A DNA stretch of 64,000 bases from Rheinheimera sp. A13L (GCF_000217935.1 NZ_AFHI01000012.1:186001-250000), one strand, 5' to 3'; positions 7,190-16,960 are shown, counted from the first letter of the stretch. The notes: generated by a model not told the origin, from the sequence alone. Numbers and translations are program-made.

Positions 7190-10033
7190 TTAAGTTGATT
7201 GGCTTACAGGCTGAGGAGGTGAAAACAGATAAGTGACATCAACCTGATCCAATGCCAGAGGCTCGGCTAAATATAACCTCATCCCCAGCTCTAAATACCC
7301 TCTCCAAATAACCAGAACATGATTAAAGGTCTCCAAAGCGAGCTCATTTTCAGTATTGATATTCGCCGCAATTTTAGTAAGAACCGCAGCAATAAAATTG
7401 GCGCTACCATGGAACAGGCAGAAGGTAATGTCTTTGTCCGTCACAGCGCGGGAACGCATAAAAGCCCACTGTTCACTGATCAGAGCACGGGCAGACAAAA
7501 TATCCGTGGCGTCTTGCGCTAACAGCTCGAGCCATGTTTCCATCGAAGCGCGGTATAACTCAGGAGAAAACAGCTGATAAATATTGTCCGCCAGCTCTGG
7601 CAGAGCTGGATAAAATGCCTGCTGCAGCAACAGCTCCAACTTGCTGTCTTTCTCTTCAGCTGTGGTTGACTCCAATAAAATATTTTCGGGCAGCAATGGT
7701 ATTGTGCCTTTAATTTTTACACCATCGCTACAGTTATAGACTTCAATTTTCCTGCCAGCCTTAGCTATTGCTTGCTCTAGCAGCTTTCTGGATACATCAA
7801 ACTCTGGTTTTGTATACAACTGAGGCCGAAAATTGCCTGGAGCCGGCACACCACCACCGTGATGTGCCTGATAGTTGTAAGCCTGTGATCCATCCACTTT
7901 AAAATAGGCTGAATGCTGCGAGTGATGACGGTTGATATCAACAAAACCTAAATCAACACCAAACAGATAAAAGCACTTCCAGCCCACTTTAATGCCATAG
8001 TTCATCACCATATTCGTCACTGTTGGGTACGCATAGGCAAGTGAAGCAACCTGATAGCCATTTTTTCTCATACCATTGTGAAAAACATAGGTTGAAGCTT
8101 CACCATCTTTGAAACACAAATAGGTAGCTTTAAATAAAGCGCTGGTGTCCGGATGAATGCCATTCACGCTAATCAAATTGATCCGGCTTAAATAGGCATT
8201 ATCTTTGATTTGAGACACCCAATCATAGGTGGCCCTGTTTTGTTCAATTTCAGCATGAAAATCAGGACAGATGCCATTTTTGTGCAAAGCTTTTAATGCT
8301 GTACCACAACTGATCAGAATCACCTGATCACGGTATTCTTTAATATACTCAAAACACTGATCCAGGCTAGGACCATTGCCAACAATAAAAACAGGTAAAT
8401 CCAGAGCAGGAAGCTGTTTATAATCGTGATTGGCATTTTTCAGAAAACGCTGCCCCGAATGCAAACTATGGTAGGTATGAGCAATACCAAAACGCGCATG
8501 GTCGTAGTATTCGCCCATAGCCAATACTACTTTCAATTCAGCTCTTAAATCTGCTATCGCTTTTTGCATACCAACATTGTAATAACTGCTTAGCATGTAA
8601 GTGTCAGCTATAGAATAGGCCCCCACCTGATAAAACTGTGACATTAAATCGTAGAAATAATGGCTGCCATCGCCGCCGAGATTCAGATAAATCCTGCTGC
8701 CATCGCTATCAGCCTGCTGAATGATACTAGCCCAATCCGTTACCCAAAGACTGGCAGCAAAAAAATCCAGATTAGGCTCACACAAGAACAGGTTTTTTAT
8801 CTGACGTTGTTGAGATAACAATTCAATGTGTTTGCCTAAACCAATACCAAAAACAATCAGAGTTTCAACTTGCTCAGGCAGTTTACTTTCCTGCGTCAGT
8901 ATTTTTTCAATAAGTGGCTGCAATTCAGCAATTTTAGAAAAATGCAGATAGTTTCTGAATTTGTAGCTTGTTCTCTGACTTAGTACTACATCGTCTTTAA
9001 AAGGATGCTCAATAAAATAGTCAACTAATTGTGCAGATTCATCGGGTAGATCCTGATGCAAAAGCGCATTACGTTTTTGATGATATAGATTAGGGTTACC
9101 CTGAGAGTCAGCCACCAATTGCCATGCTCTGGTTTTGTGTTCAAGTACAGCCTTATGCACTTTAGGATAAAACTTCTGCAAAGCTTCAATATTAGCGTCG
9201 TACAACGCCTGTGCTTGTTCAGTTTTATAGTCTTGTGCTTTGTAATGCCCTAATAAGTTACCTGCCCGCTCAGACACGTAATCTGCATAATCTTTGTATT
9301 CAGTAAATTGATGTCCTATTTGAGTCAGAGCATCTTGATTGCCGGAATGCTGCAGCACATAACGGATCACATCGTCCATCATAGGGTGAAACTGATGACG
9401 ATAAACAAAGACCTTGTCGAGCGCCTGATCAAAATCCAGTAGCTCTTTTAGCTCTGCTGGCAATGCGGTCGCATCAGAGCCAATCTGCAAAAAGATATGA
9501 GTGCCCATGCTGGTAGCTGTATCCAATAACTGTTGCCAATTATTGGCCTGAGCTGAACAAAGTAAAATATCTACATTAGGCTCATACACCACCAGATAAC
9601 GAATAGCGCAGTTCATTACCAGCTCGTTCAGGTGATAACCCAAACCCAAACCAAATACCAACAATACATCCACTTTTTGCGGTAATGGCTGATGACGCCA
9701 GGTTAAATCATCTGTATTGCTTTGCAGGTTAAAGTAAGCTGCATGAGAATAAAACTCCTGCACCTCAGTCAGTACTTCTTGTCTGGCTAAACTTTGGTAA
9801 AACACTCGCCCTGTGGCAAAGTCGACAATATTCAGTTCAGCATCTTTAGTACAAAATAAGGAGTGCTGCTGAACTTCATGTTCATTAATAACATTGACTA
9901 AACTGGGGATATGTTGCCGAAAGGCGTCAATATTCTGGCGAATGTTTCGCCCTATAGTGACTGAGACTTGTTTTTCCAGAGCTTCTTGCTGGTCGGTGTT
10001 ATCGAGGATTTGGTAATTAATATATTTCAGCAT
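7190..10033 (-). CDS. Motility accessory factor (Maf)-like flagellin modification protein, MptE-like (DUF115)
   Basis: A 947-residue cytoplasmic protein. The central MptE-like/DUF115 domain starts around residue 545 with VFIVGNGPSLDQ. Maf proteins are required for adding nonulosonic acids or other sugars to flagellin, and several act as the flagellin glycosyltransferase. The N-terminal half contains two copies of a Rossmann-like unit: VFGLGLGYH at 126-134 followed by YEPN, and VFGIGLGKH at 394-402 followed by CEPN. It is the last gene of the flaG-fliD-fliS-fliT-like run, 17 bp after the small fliT-like gene, so it is probably cotranscribed with flagellar filament genes. That supports flagellin as its target. 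The sugar is unknown, since no pseudaminic or legionaminic acid genes lie in the window. Confidence 0.88.
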   Translation of the reverse strand: MLKYINYQILDNTDQQEALEKQVSVTIGRNIRQNIDAFRQHIPSLVNVINEHEVQQHSLFCTKDAELNIVDFATGRVFYQSLARQEVLTEVQEFYSHAAYFNLQSNTDDLTWRHQPLPQKVDVLLVFGLGLGYHLNELVMNCAIRYLVVYEPNVDILLCSAQANNWQQLLDTATSMGTHIFLQIGSDATALPAELKELLDFDQALDKVFVYRHQFHPMMDDVIRYVLQHSGNQDALTQIGHQFTEYKDYADYVSERAGNLLGHYKAQDYKTEQAQALYDANIEALQKFYPKVHKAVLEHKTRAWQLVADSQGNPNLYHQKRNALLHQDLPDESAQLVDYFIEHPFKDDVVLSQRTSYKFRNYLHFSKIAELQPLIEKILTQESKLPEQVETLIVFGIGLGKHIELLSQQRQIKNLFLCEPNLDFFAASLWVTDWASIIQQADSDGSRIYLNLGGDGSHYFYDLMSQFYQVGAYSIADTYMLSSYYNVGMQKAIADLRAELKVVLAMGEYYDHARFGIAHTYHSLHSGQRFLKNANHDYKQLPALDLPVFIVGNGPSLDQCFEYIKEYRDQVILISCGTALKALHKNGICPDFHAEIEQNRATYDWVSQIKDNAYLSRINLISVNGIHPDTSALFKATYLCFKDGEASTYVFHNGMRKNGYQVASLAYAYPTVTNMVMNYGIKVGWKCFYLFGVDLGFVDINRHHSQHSAYFKVDGSQAYNYQAHHGGGVPAPGNFRPQLYTKPEFDVSRKLLEQAIAKAGRKIEVYNCSDGVKIKGTIPLLPENILLESTTAEEKDSKLELLLQQAFYPALPELADNIYQLFSPELYRASMETWLELLAQDATDILSARALISEQWAFMRSRAVTDKDITFCLFHGSANFIAAVLTKIAANINTENELALETFNHVLVIWRGYLELGMRLYLAEPLALDQVDVTYLFSPPQPVSQST

Positions 10034-10050
10034 AAAGGCCTGGCACCTGC

Positions 10051-10350
10051 TTAATTATTGTCTCCGTAGCTTTGATGCGCTTTTTTACCTTTGCGTACTT
10101 GCAACATCCTGGCAGCTACTGTACTTCTCTCAGAAGTGACTTGTTCAGTGATAAGACTAACCCACTGCAAGTTATCTGCCAATATACTTTGTAAATCAGG
10201 TGTTTGTTGTGGGTTTTCGCAGAGTTGTCGCAACAGCTTATCAAACTCCTGCCAATACAATGCAAATTCTTCAGTGGGGTATTCTTCCTGCGCCAGCAGA
10301 GTGGTTATTTGCTGGCGCTTGGCTTGTAAATTAGCGATGAGATCTGTCAT
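10051..10350 (-). CDS. Small FliT-like putative flagellar export chaperone
   Basis: A 99-residue, mainly helical, Gln- and Leu-rich protein directly after fliS (its ATG overlaps the fliS stop region). In many gammaproteobacteria this place is held by fliT, the FliD chaperone, and size and composition fit. Sequence identity to FliT is too low for me to assert the name. The protein ends in a basic, disordered-looking tail. Confidence 0.6.
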   Translation of the reverse strand: MTDLIANLQAKRQQITTLLAQEEYPTEEFALYWQEFDKLLRQLCENPQQTPDLQSILADNLQWVSLITEQVTSERSTVAARMLQVRKGKKAHQSYGDNN

Positions 10351-10790
10351 TAAGCAGATGCCAAAGCGACCTGGCTTTGCCGCTCGGCCAGTAACTGGAA
10401 GCCTTTTTGTCTGTCTTCTACCGGAATAGCATCCCAGCCAGATTTAATTTTGATCATGATGTCTATCACATCGTCTACTTTTGCCGGGTTGCTTTCGCGG
10501 CTGGCCTGCATCAGGTGATTCACCATAAAGTCATACAATGACCATAAGTTCTGTGAAACCTCACCACCTACATCCATATCCAGCGAATGTTGTAAGGCTG
10601 AGATAATACTCATGGCCTTGGACACTGTGCGGGATTTTTCAGCGAAATCTTTGCGCTCCATAGCGCCTTTCGCTTTGGCCATATTTTCCAGCGAACCCTG
10701 CATTAACAATTGAATAATGCGGTGCGGATCGGCAACTGCTAAATCATCTTTGACGCCTACAGATTTATAGGCCTTAATACCGTAACTCAT
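10350..10790 (-). CDS. fliS: Flagellin export chaperone FliS
   Basis: A 146-residue helical protein with family-typical blocks: an N-terminal Tyr-containing segment (YGIKAYKSVGV), the DPHRIIQLLMQG block and a central LDMDVGGE-VSQNLWSLYDFM region. FliS binds the C-terminal helices of newly made flagellin in the cytoplasm, prevents polymerisation and delivers it to the export gate. It lies 12 bp after fliD and next to the flagellins that are its clients. Confidence 0.95.
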   Translation of the reverse strand: MSYGIKAYKSVGVKDDLAVADPHRIIQLLMQGSLENMAKAKGAMERKDFAEKSRTVSKAMSIISALQHSLDMDVGGEVSQNLWSLYDFMVNHLMQASRESNPAKVDDVIDIMIKIKSGWDAIPVEDRQKGFQLLAERQSQVALASA

Positions 10791-10802
10791 GGCAAGCTCC
10801 TG

Positions 10803-12263
10803 TTAACTACCATATCGTGGCAAGTTTGCCAACTGTTGCACCAGGTAACTGGAGGTACTTTGTAATTGACCCAAAGTAGAGTCCAAAGCCCCATAACGCT
10901 GACGCAAGGTTTCTTCGTAGCTCACTATATATCGTTCAAAAGCTTCACGATCTTTAGAATTTTTTTTCAGTTGTGACTTCAGTGAGTCTTCTTTGTTCAC
11001 TAATAAGCCATCACGGTCAGTAAACTGGGAAATCACTTTATCCAGTGACTTGGTAATACCACCTGAAGCACCAAATAAATCAGCAATTTTATCGTAGTTA
11101 TTTTCCAGCGCCTTATCGAAACGTTCACGGCCTGAATCTGCACCAAAGGAACGAGTGCTGGAAATTTCCATTTTACCCTGGTCATTAAAAGTAATACCCA
11201 AGGCATATAAGTTGTTTAGTTCATCGCCACCTGAAGAAAAAGCACTACCTAAAGTTCGGGTAACCTGGCTCATAATACTGCGGACCATAGGATCGCTGCT
11301 TAAAGCTCCACCTTCAGCGACGACAGTTTTACCGTCATCCCCTATGGTGCGGTTTTTAGTTAAGCTGTTCACTTCAGTCAACAAACCGTTGTAGGCGTCC
11401 ATAAAGGCTTTGATTTTAGTTTCAGCCGCTTTTTTATCTGTTTCTATAGATAAAGTGGCGTTATTATCATCAGGCGTCACTGCAAGCACTGTCAGCTCAG
11501 TATCCTGAATCGCATTAGTAAAAGTATTGTTTTTACTGAATACGCTGATGCCGTCTATCACCACTTCGGCATTACCCGCTGCGATAGCTTCACCCAACCC
11601 ACCCGAACCGTCAGTATCGTTGCCAAAAGCTCTGGTTGAAATGCTGTTAAGGTCGGCGTTATCGTTAGTAATCTTTAAACCATTTCCCAAACCAGTGACT
11701 GATGATGTCAGCACTAATTTAGTGCCTATGCCATCGCCGGCATTAATAATGTTGGCACTGACACCAAAATTACCATCGGCATTGTTGACGGCTTTGCGGA
11801 ACTGATCCAGGGTCATACCAGCGGTCACGTCTACATCAAAATTTTTACCATCAGCACTGAAAGTTAATTTGCCGGCTGTAGCACTGACCACTGCAGATGC
11901 ACTGGTATAAGCTTCGTCCGCACTTTCTATCCGGCTGCCTGTAGCCAGCGATTTGACTTTAATATCAAAGTTACCAGGTGCAGCTGTACTGCTGGAGGTC
12001 GCTTCCAGGTAAGTTTTAGTGTCTGTGGGTTGTTTAATACTGGTTGTTCTGGCTCTGAGTTTATCGTCACCCAAAGCAGTCACTGTGTCTTTAAATTTGG
12101 TTAACGCAGATTTTAATTTACCAAAACCAGAAAGCGATGAATCCAGCTCCTTTTTTGTGGTGTCCAGACGACTGACTTTACTGTTCCGTTCCACTGTAAC
12201 TAACTGTGTAACGAGACTTTCAAGATCAAGCCCTGATGCTGCACCTAATGACCGGATAGCCAT
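10803..12263 (-). CDS. fliD: Flagellar filament cap protein FliD (HAP2)
   Basis: A 486-residue protein starting AIRSLGAASGLDLESLV, the typical FliD N-terminus, with a C-terminal coiled coil (FERYIVSYEETLRQRY region). FliD caps the filament tip and folds incoming flagellin subunits. The gene is 14 bp downstream of flaG and followed by fliS, the usual late-class operon, and should be read from the sigma-28 promoter upstream of flaG or by readthrough from the flagellin gene upstream. Confidence 0.96.
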   Translation of the reverse strand: MAIRSLGAASGLDLESLVTQLVTVERNSKVSRLDTTKKELDSSLSGFGKLKSALTKFKDTVTALGDDKLRARTTSIKQPTDTKTYLEATSSSTAAPGNFDIKVKSLATGSRIESADEAYTSASAVVSATAGKLTFSADGKNFDVDVTAGMTLDQFRKAVNNADGNFGVSANIINAGDGIGTKLVLTSSVTGLGNGLKITNDNADLNSISTRAFGNDTDGSGGLGEAIAAGNAEVVIDGISVFSKNNTFTNAIQDTELTVLAVTPDDNNATLSIETDKKAAETKIKAFMDAYNGLLTEVNSLTKNRTIGDDGKTVVAEGGALSSDPMVRSIMSQVTRTLGSAFSSGGDELNNLYALGITFNDQGKMEISSTRSFGADSGRERFDKALENNYDKIADLFGASGGITKSLDKVISQFTDRDGLLVNKEDSLKSQLKKNSKDREAFERYIVSYEETLRQRYGALDSTLGQLQSTSSYLVQQLANLPRYGS

Positions 12264-12277
12264 GATTCATCCTCTCT

Positions 12278-12682
12278 TTATATCGTTTTATCGATCATCA
12301 AACCTGTCGAAGACCCCAGATCTTCCTGTAATCTTTTGATTGCTTTGGCCATGGTCAGTACTTCTTCAGACGGGATCTGGCGAATTACTTCTTTGGTTTC
12401 AAAATCAACCACTTTCACTACTGGTTTTCCGGACTCTTCATCAACAGAAAAATTTAAAGTACGTCCCTGAGAATTAACAAACTGGTTAATGTTCTCAACA
12501 GCTTCACCTAATTCATCCTCTGTAATGGCTTGCTCTGCTTGTGCAGGCTCAGCCTTTAGTTTGGATTCTGGTGCAGCAGTCTCAGGAGCACTTTTCATTT
12601 TGTTCAGCTCAACTGCAACATTAGCAGCAGCTTTGGGGGCTGTTGGCTGATAACCAAAATTACCCGTAATTACTGAACTCAT
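12278..12682 (-). CDS. flaG: FlaG-family flagellar protein
   Basis: A protein of about 134 residues. The conserved FlaG C-terminal domain, from about residue 60 on, contains LNFSVDEESGKPVVKVVD and VIRQIPSEE. FlaG influences filament length in Vibrio, Campylobacter and Pseudomonas relatives. I choose the ATG at 12682 because AGAGG is then about 8 nt upstream; the ATG at 12688 is too close to it. The sigma-28 promoter directly upstream would start transcripts only about 8 nt before this ATG, so the leader would be very short (see findings). Confidence 0.88.
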   Translation of the reverse strand: MSSVITGNFGYQPTAPKAAANVAVELNKMKSAPETAAPESKLKAEPAQAEQAITEDELGEAVENINQFVNSQGRTLNFSVDEESGKPVVKVVDFETKEVIRQIPSEEVLTMAKAIKRLQEDLGSSTGLMIDKTI

Positions 12683-12696
12683 TTGCATCTACCTCT

Positions 12697-12723
12697 GTAT
12701 CGGCAAGCAAGGCGAAAACTTTA
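12697..12723 (-). promoter_or_regulatory. Sigma-28 (FliA) promoter of flaG-fliD-fliS
   Basis: On the minus strand, TAAAGTTT (−35) and GCCGATAC (−10) are arranged as TAAA-N15-GCCGATAC, the same form as the flagellin promoters in this window. The predicted start is near 12690. Confidence 0.85.
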
Positions 12724-12765
12724 ATTAAGTAGTCGCCCCCTTACGCTTTACCTAAAAGGCCACTA

Positions 12766-13599
12766 TTAACCTAATAAAGATAGTGCAGTTTGAGGCCTGG
12801 TGTTAGCCTGCGACAGGATAGTTGTACTGGCCTGTTGCAAAATCTGTGCCCGGGTCAATTCAGCAGTTTCTTTCGCAAAATCTGTGTCGCGGATCTGGCT
12901 GCGGGCAGCTGATACGTTTTCAACGATGTTGCTTAAGTTACGGATAGTAGACTGGAAGCGGTTTTGCAGCGCACCCAAATCTGCCCGTGCTGAGTCAATA
13001 GTTTTGATCGCGCTGTCAATGCTTGCCAATGCAGCTGATGCACCACCAACACTTGATACTGACAGTGAAGCTAAACCTAAACCTGAAGTACCGTAACCAC
13101 CGTCTGGTGCTGTAGAAGACAGGTTGATACTAATCGTTTGGCCCGCGTTTGCACCCACCAGGAACTTAGCAGAGAAGTCACCTTTCAGTAAATCAATGCT
13201 ACCAAATTGAGTGTTCTGAGCAATACGGCTGATTTCAGTTTTTAAGGCTGAAACTTCTTTTTGTAAAGCAACACGGTCCGCAGAACTATTAATACCATTC
13301 TGTGATTGTACAGCTAAAACACGGATACGCTGTAATGAAGTTGTAATTTCATCCATCGCGCCTTCAGCCACCTGAGCAACTGAAATGCCGTCGTTTGCGT
13401 TACTGATAGCCTGGTTTAAACCATTGATTTGGCTGGTTAAACGGTTACTGATTTGTAAACCGGCTGAGTCATCAGCTGCGCTGTTGATCCGAAAACCAGA
13501 AGACAAACGTTTGAATGAGGTATCCAGTGAATTGCCAGATGTTAATAACTGACGTTGTGCGTTTAACGCGGATACGTTGGTGTTTACTGCTAAAGCCAT
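12766..13599 (-). CDS. Flagellin (copy 1)
   Basis: A 277-residue flagellin that keeps only the conserved D0/D1 regions: the N-terminal [18 protein letters not shown]...[13 protein letters not shown] block and the C-terminal [16 protein letters not shown]...SLLG block, joined by a short Gly/Ser-rich middle without D2/D3 domains. It is exported by the flagellar type III system and forms the filament. A sigma-28 promoter lies 104 bp upstream and a good AAGGAG site precedes the ATG. No terminator is visible between its stop and flaG, so readthrough into flaG-fliD is possible. Its central linker differs most from copies 3 and 4. Confidence 0.97.
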   Translation of the reverse strand: MALAVNTNVSALNAQRQLLTSGNSLDTSFKRLSSGFRINSAADDSAGLQISNRLTSQINGLNQAISNANDGISVAQVAEGAMDEITTSLQRIRVLAVQSQNGINSSADRVALQKEVSALKTEISRIAQNTQFGSIDLLKGDFSAKFLVGANAGQTISINLSSTAPDGGYGTSGLGLASLSVSSVGGASAALASIDSAIKTIDSARADLGALQNRFQSTIRNLSNIVENVSAARSQIRDTDFAKETAELTRAQILQQASTTILSQANTRPQTALSLLG

Positions 13600-13702
13600 A
13601 AGTCACTCCTTAAAGTTGCGGCGGGTCTGCAAACCCTGGCACAACCTTTTGTGTTAAGCGGAACCCCGCAATTCTCGCCAAACTGCAATTTGGCTTAACT
13701 AG

Positions 13703-13729
13703 CTATCGGCAACTGACTTCAGGACTTTA
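13703..13729 (-). promoter_or_regulatory. Sigma-28 promoter of flagellin copy 1
   Basis: TAAA-N15-GCCGATAG on the minus strand. The predicted start is near 13696, giving a leader of about 97 nt before the flagellin ATG. Confidence 0.88.
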
Positions 13730-13862
13730 GTAAAAAAAGGCAATTTTTTTCCACACAGCGGCAATTAAATTCACTTTTCTTTATTTTTCATAAAGTTATG
13801 AGTGAAATTTTTTTTTAAACAAATAGAAATTTCGTGCATTTTTCATGTTTTTAATGAAGCAA

Positions 13863-13893
13863 AAAAAACGGACCCTTGTGGGGTCCGTTTTTT
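13863..13893 (-). terminator. Intrinsic terminator after flagellin copy 2
   Basis: A 7-bp stem CGGACCC/GGGTCCG with a short loop, flanked by A runs on the left and T runs on the right, so it can work on the minus strand (a run of U from 13868 downwards) and probably both ways. It lies 33 bp after the stop of the flagellin at 13926 and before the copy 1 promoter. Confidence 0.9.
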
Positions 13894-13925
13894 ATTACCA
13901 TGTCATTTCGGCTACTTTTAAAAAA

Positions 13926-14753
13926 TTAACCTAACAGTGACAAGGCCGCCTGTGGACGCTGATTCGCCTGAGACAGGATAGTAGTACTGGCCTGTTGCAG
14001 GATCTGCGAACGAGTCAACTCTGCGGTTTCTTTAGCAAAATCAGTATCTCTGATCCGGCTGCGCGCTGCTGATACGTTCTCCACAATATTACTCAGGTTA
14101 CGAATGGTCGATTGGAACCGGTTTTGTAAAGCACCCAGATCCGCTCTTGTGCTGTCGATAGTTTTGATTGCACTATCGATACTGGCTAATGCCGCTGAAG
14201 CACCACCTACACTGGATATCGACAACGCGTTGATACCCAAACCTGACGAACCGTAACCCCCACCAGTGCGTGATAAATTCACGCTGATATTTTGTCCGGC
14301 ATTAGCTCCAACCAGGAACTTGGCGGAGAACGTACCATCCAGCAGTTTAATACCACCGAACTGAGTTGTTGTTGCAATACGGCTGATTTCCGTTTTCAGC
14401 GCTGATACTTCTTTTTGTAATGCAACTCTGTCTGCCGAACTATTGATACCATTTTGCGATTGTACCGCCAGTACCCGGATACGCTGCAGAGAGTTGGTGA
14501 TCTCATCCATCGCGCCTTCCGCCGTTTGTGCCAGAGAAATGCCGTCGTTCGCATTGCTGATGGCCTGGTTCAAGCCATTGATTTGGCTTGATAAACGGTT
14601 ACTGATCTGTAAACCCGCCGCATCGTCAGCTGCACTGTTGATACGGAAACCTGATGATAAACGTTTAAACGCCGTATCCAATGAATTGCCAGAAGTAATT
14701 AACTGACGTTGTGCATTGATCGCTGATACGTTGGTATTGACATATAATGACAT
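13926..14753 (-). CDS. Flagellin (copy 2)
   Basis: A 275-residue short flagellin with the same D0/D1 architecture as its neighbours; it starts with [22 protein letters not shown] lies 8-9 nt before the ATG. Unlike the other three copies, no TAAA-N15-GCCGATAN sequence is present in the 231 bp upstream (14754-14984). It may be transcribed by readthrough from copy 3, whose gene has no visible terminator, or from a promoter of another class. A strong terminator follows it. Confidence 0.97.
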   Translation of the reverse strand: MSLYVNTNVSAINAQRQLITSGNSLDTAFKRLSSGFRINSAADDAAGLQISNRLSSQINGLNQAISNANDGISLAQTAEGAMDEITNSLQRIRVLAVQSQNGINSSADRVALQKEVSALKTEISRIATTTQFGGIKLLDGTFSAKFLVGANAGQNISVNLSRTGGGYGSSGLGINALSISSVGGASAALASIDSAIKTIDSTRADLGALQNRFQSTIRNLSNIVENVSAARSRIRDTDFAKETAELTRSQILQQASTTILSQANQRPQAALSLLG

Positions 14754-14984
14754 GGTGTCATCCTCCGGTTAGTAAATAAGTAGCCATAAAGCCTTTCCTT
14801 TTTCCTTTGGCAGGAGCTCCTCGCTATAGGTGCGTCAGAGCAGTGCCATAAAGTTGGTCGTACGGATCCGGCGCCCAATGCCTTCCAGATCCAGTGCTAT
14901 TCGTTTTGTACCCTGCCTTCTAAAGCTGCAGCTTCATTGGTCAGGCGTATTCTCAATCTGTGGACTTAAGTCCCTGTTGTCCTG

Positions 14985-15815
14985 TTAGCCTCCTAACAAG
15001 GACAACGCAGCCTGAGGTCTTTGGTTCGCCTGCGACAAGATGGTGGTACTGGCCTGCTGCAATATTTGCGAGCGTGTCAGTTCAGCCGTTTCTTTCGCAA
15101 AATCTGTATCTTTAATCCGGCTGCGTGCAGCCGAAATATTCTCCACAATGTTCGACAAGTTGCGGATCGTGGACTGGAAGCGGTTTTGAATCGCACCCAG
15201 GTCGGCTCGTTTGGAGTCGATCACGTTAATTGCACTGTCGATTTGTGAAAGAGCTCTGGAGGCGCCAGCTAAACTGCTGATACTTAAGCCCGCTATTCCT
15301 AGCCCAGATGCCCCAAAACCACCACCGGTCCTTGAGATATTCACACTGATGGTCTGGCCCGCATTGGCTCCCACCAGGAAAGTCGCTGAATACATGCCGT
15401 CTAACAATTTCACACCACCAAACTGGGTGGTTGTGGCGATACGACTGATTTCAGTCTTTAACGCCGATACTTCCTTTTGCAGCGCTACGCGATCTGCCGA
15501 ACTGTTAATGCCGTTCTGCGATTGCACAGCCAAGACCCTGATGCGCTGCAACGCATTGGTAATCTCATCCATGGCCCCTTCTGCCACCTGGGATAATGAA
15601 ATGCCGTCATTGGCGTTTCGTATCGCCTGATCCAGGCCCTGTATCTGGGCGGTCAGGCGGTTACTGATCTGCAAACCAGCTGCATCGTCTGCTGCGCTAT
15701 TGATGCGAAAACCAGACGAAAGTCGTTGAAAAGAGGTATCCAGGGTTTTCCCCGAATTTATTAGTTGCCTCTGCGCATTCAGCGCCGAGACATTGGTATT
15801 TACAAATAACGCCAT
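14985..15815 (-). CDS. Flagellin (copy 3)
   Basis: A 276-residue short flagellin, very close to copy 4 (shared [11 protein letters not shown] and LAGASRAL segments), so these two are the most recent duplicates. It has its own sigma-28 promoter about 76 bp upstream and CAGGAG before the ATG. The 231 bp between it and copy 2 contain small palindromes (AGGAGCTCCT, AAGCTGCAGCTT, GGACTTAAGTCC) but no run of T after a stem on the minus strand. Confidence 0.97.
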   Translation of the reverse strand: MALFVNTNVSALNAQRQLINSGKTLDTSFQRLSSGFRINSAADDAAGLQISNRLTAQIQGLDQAIRNANDGISLSQVAEGAMDEITNALQRIRVLAVQSQNGINSSADRVALQKEVSALKTEISRIATTTQFGGVKLLDGMYSATFLVGANAGQTISVNISRTGGGFGASGLGIAGLSISSLAGASRALSQIDSAINVIDSKRADLGAIQNRFQSTIRNLSNIVENISAARSRIKDTDFAKETAELTRSQILQQASTTILSQANQRPQAALSLLGG

Positions 15816-15890
15816 ATCATTTCTCCTGAGCGTTTATTGAATCAAAAGCGGATACGTCATTTTATATTTAATCTAATCCACTCAAATACT

Positions 15891-15917
15891 GTATCGGCAA
15901 ACAATATTGTTTCTTTA
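15891..15917 (-). promoter_or_regulatory. Sigma-28 promoter of flagellin copy 3
   Basis: TAAA-N15-GCCGATAC on the minus strand. The predicted start is near 15884 and the leader is about 69 nt. Confidence 0.9.
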
Positions 15918-15967
15918 GCCTTTTCTCTACTTATTTATAAATAAACATTCCACTATTAGATACAAAT

Positions 15968-15998
15968 AAAAAAGGCCATGCGGTAAAGCCGCATGGCC
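15968..15998 (-). terminator. Intrinsic terminator after flagellin copy 4
   Basis: A perfect 10-bp stem GGCCATGCGG/CCGCATGGCC at 15974-15998, followed on the minus strand by six U (A run at 15968-15973). It separates flagellin copy 4 from the promoter of copy 3. Confidence 0.93.
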
Positions 15999-16064
15999 AA
16001 AGAGCATAAAGCTCAGGAGTCGTACTAAAGATCGATTCAATATCTAATATTTATTGTTGAATAA

Positions 16065-16895
16065 TTAACCTTGTAATAAAGACAGTGCTGCCTGCGGTCT
16101 TTGATTTGCCTGGGACAGGATGGTAGTACTGGCCTGCTGCAAAATCTGCGCACGAGTTAAATCAGCTGTCTCTTTAGCGAAATCGGTATCTTTGATCCGG
16201 CTTCGGGCTGCCGAAATATTTTCTACAATGTTCGATAAGTTACGAATAGTTGACTGGAAGCGGTTTTGAATCGCACCTAAGTCTGCACGCTTGGAGTCAA
16301 TCACGTTAATTGCACTGTCGATACTTGCCAGAGCTCTGGATGCACCAGCTAAGCTACTGATACTTAAGCCTGCAATACCTAAGCCTGATGAACCAAAACC
16401 GCCTCCAGTTCTGGATATGTTCACACTAATGGTCTGGCCCGCGTTAGCGCCTACCAGGAAAGTGGAAGAGTACAAACCATCCAGTAACTTCACACCACCG
16501 AACTGTGTTGTTGCTGCAATCCGGCTGATTTCTGCTTTTAATGCTGATACTTCTTTTTGTAATGCAATACGGTCACTGGAACTGTTAATACCATTTTGTG
16601 ACTGTACTGCCAGTACACGAATTCGTTGTAAGGCGTTGGTGATTTCATCCATCGCGCCTTCTGCGACCTGAGATAATGAAATACCATCGTTTGCATTTCT
16701 TATCGCCTGGTCCAAACCATTCACCTGACTGGTTAAACGGTTGCTGATTTGTAAGCCTGCAGCATCATCTGCAGCACTATTGATACGGAAACCTGAAGAT
16801 AAACGTTGAAACGCTGTATCTAAACCTTTTCCTGAATTGATTAGTTGCCTTTGGGCATTTAACGCCGAAACGTTAGTATTAACAAATAAAGCCAT
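16065..16895 (-). CDS. Flagellin (copy 4)
   Basis: A 276-residue short flagellin with the conserved N- and C-terminal polymerisation regions, ending in SLLQG instead of the usual SLLG. It is the first of the four tandem copies in the direction of transcription. Upstream there are two candidate sigma-28 sites, one strong (17064-17090) and one weaker and closer (16961-16987). CAGGAG precedes the ATG. Confidence 0.97.
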   Translation of the reverse strand: MALFVNTNVSALNAQRQLINSGKGLDTAFQRLSSGFRINSAADDAAGLQISNRLTSQVNGLDQAIRNANDGISLSQVAEGAMDEITNALQRIRVLAVQSQNGINSSSDRIALQKEVSALKAEISRIAATTQFGGVKLLDGLYSSTFLVGANAGQTISVNISRTGGGFGSSGLGIAGLSISSLAGASRALASIDSAINVIDSKRADLGAIQNRFQSTIRNLSNIVENISAARSRIKDTDFAKETADLTRAQILQQASTTILSQANQRPQAALSLLQG

Positions 16896-16960
16896 GATAT
16901 ATCTCCTGAGTTTTTTTATATTTGCAGAGTAATTATTTTGTTGTTCCCTGCTTAATTACT

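Noticed and set aside
10091-10429. Open frames on the strand opposite to flagellar genes (for example 10091-10429, 15211-15630, 16291-16671)
   Set aside because: They lie antisense to conserved genes, have no ribosome sites or recognisable domains, and follow from codon bias of the real genes.
14754-14984. Small palindromes in the gap between flagellin copies 3 and 2 as a terminator
   Set aside because: None is followed by a U run on the minus strand, so they do not qualify as intrinsic terminators.
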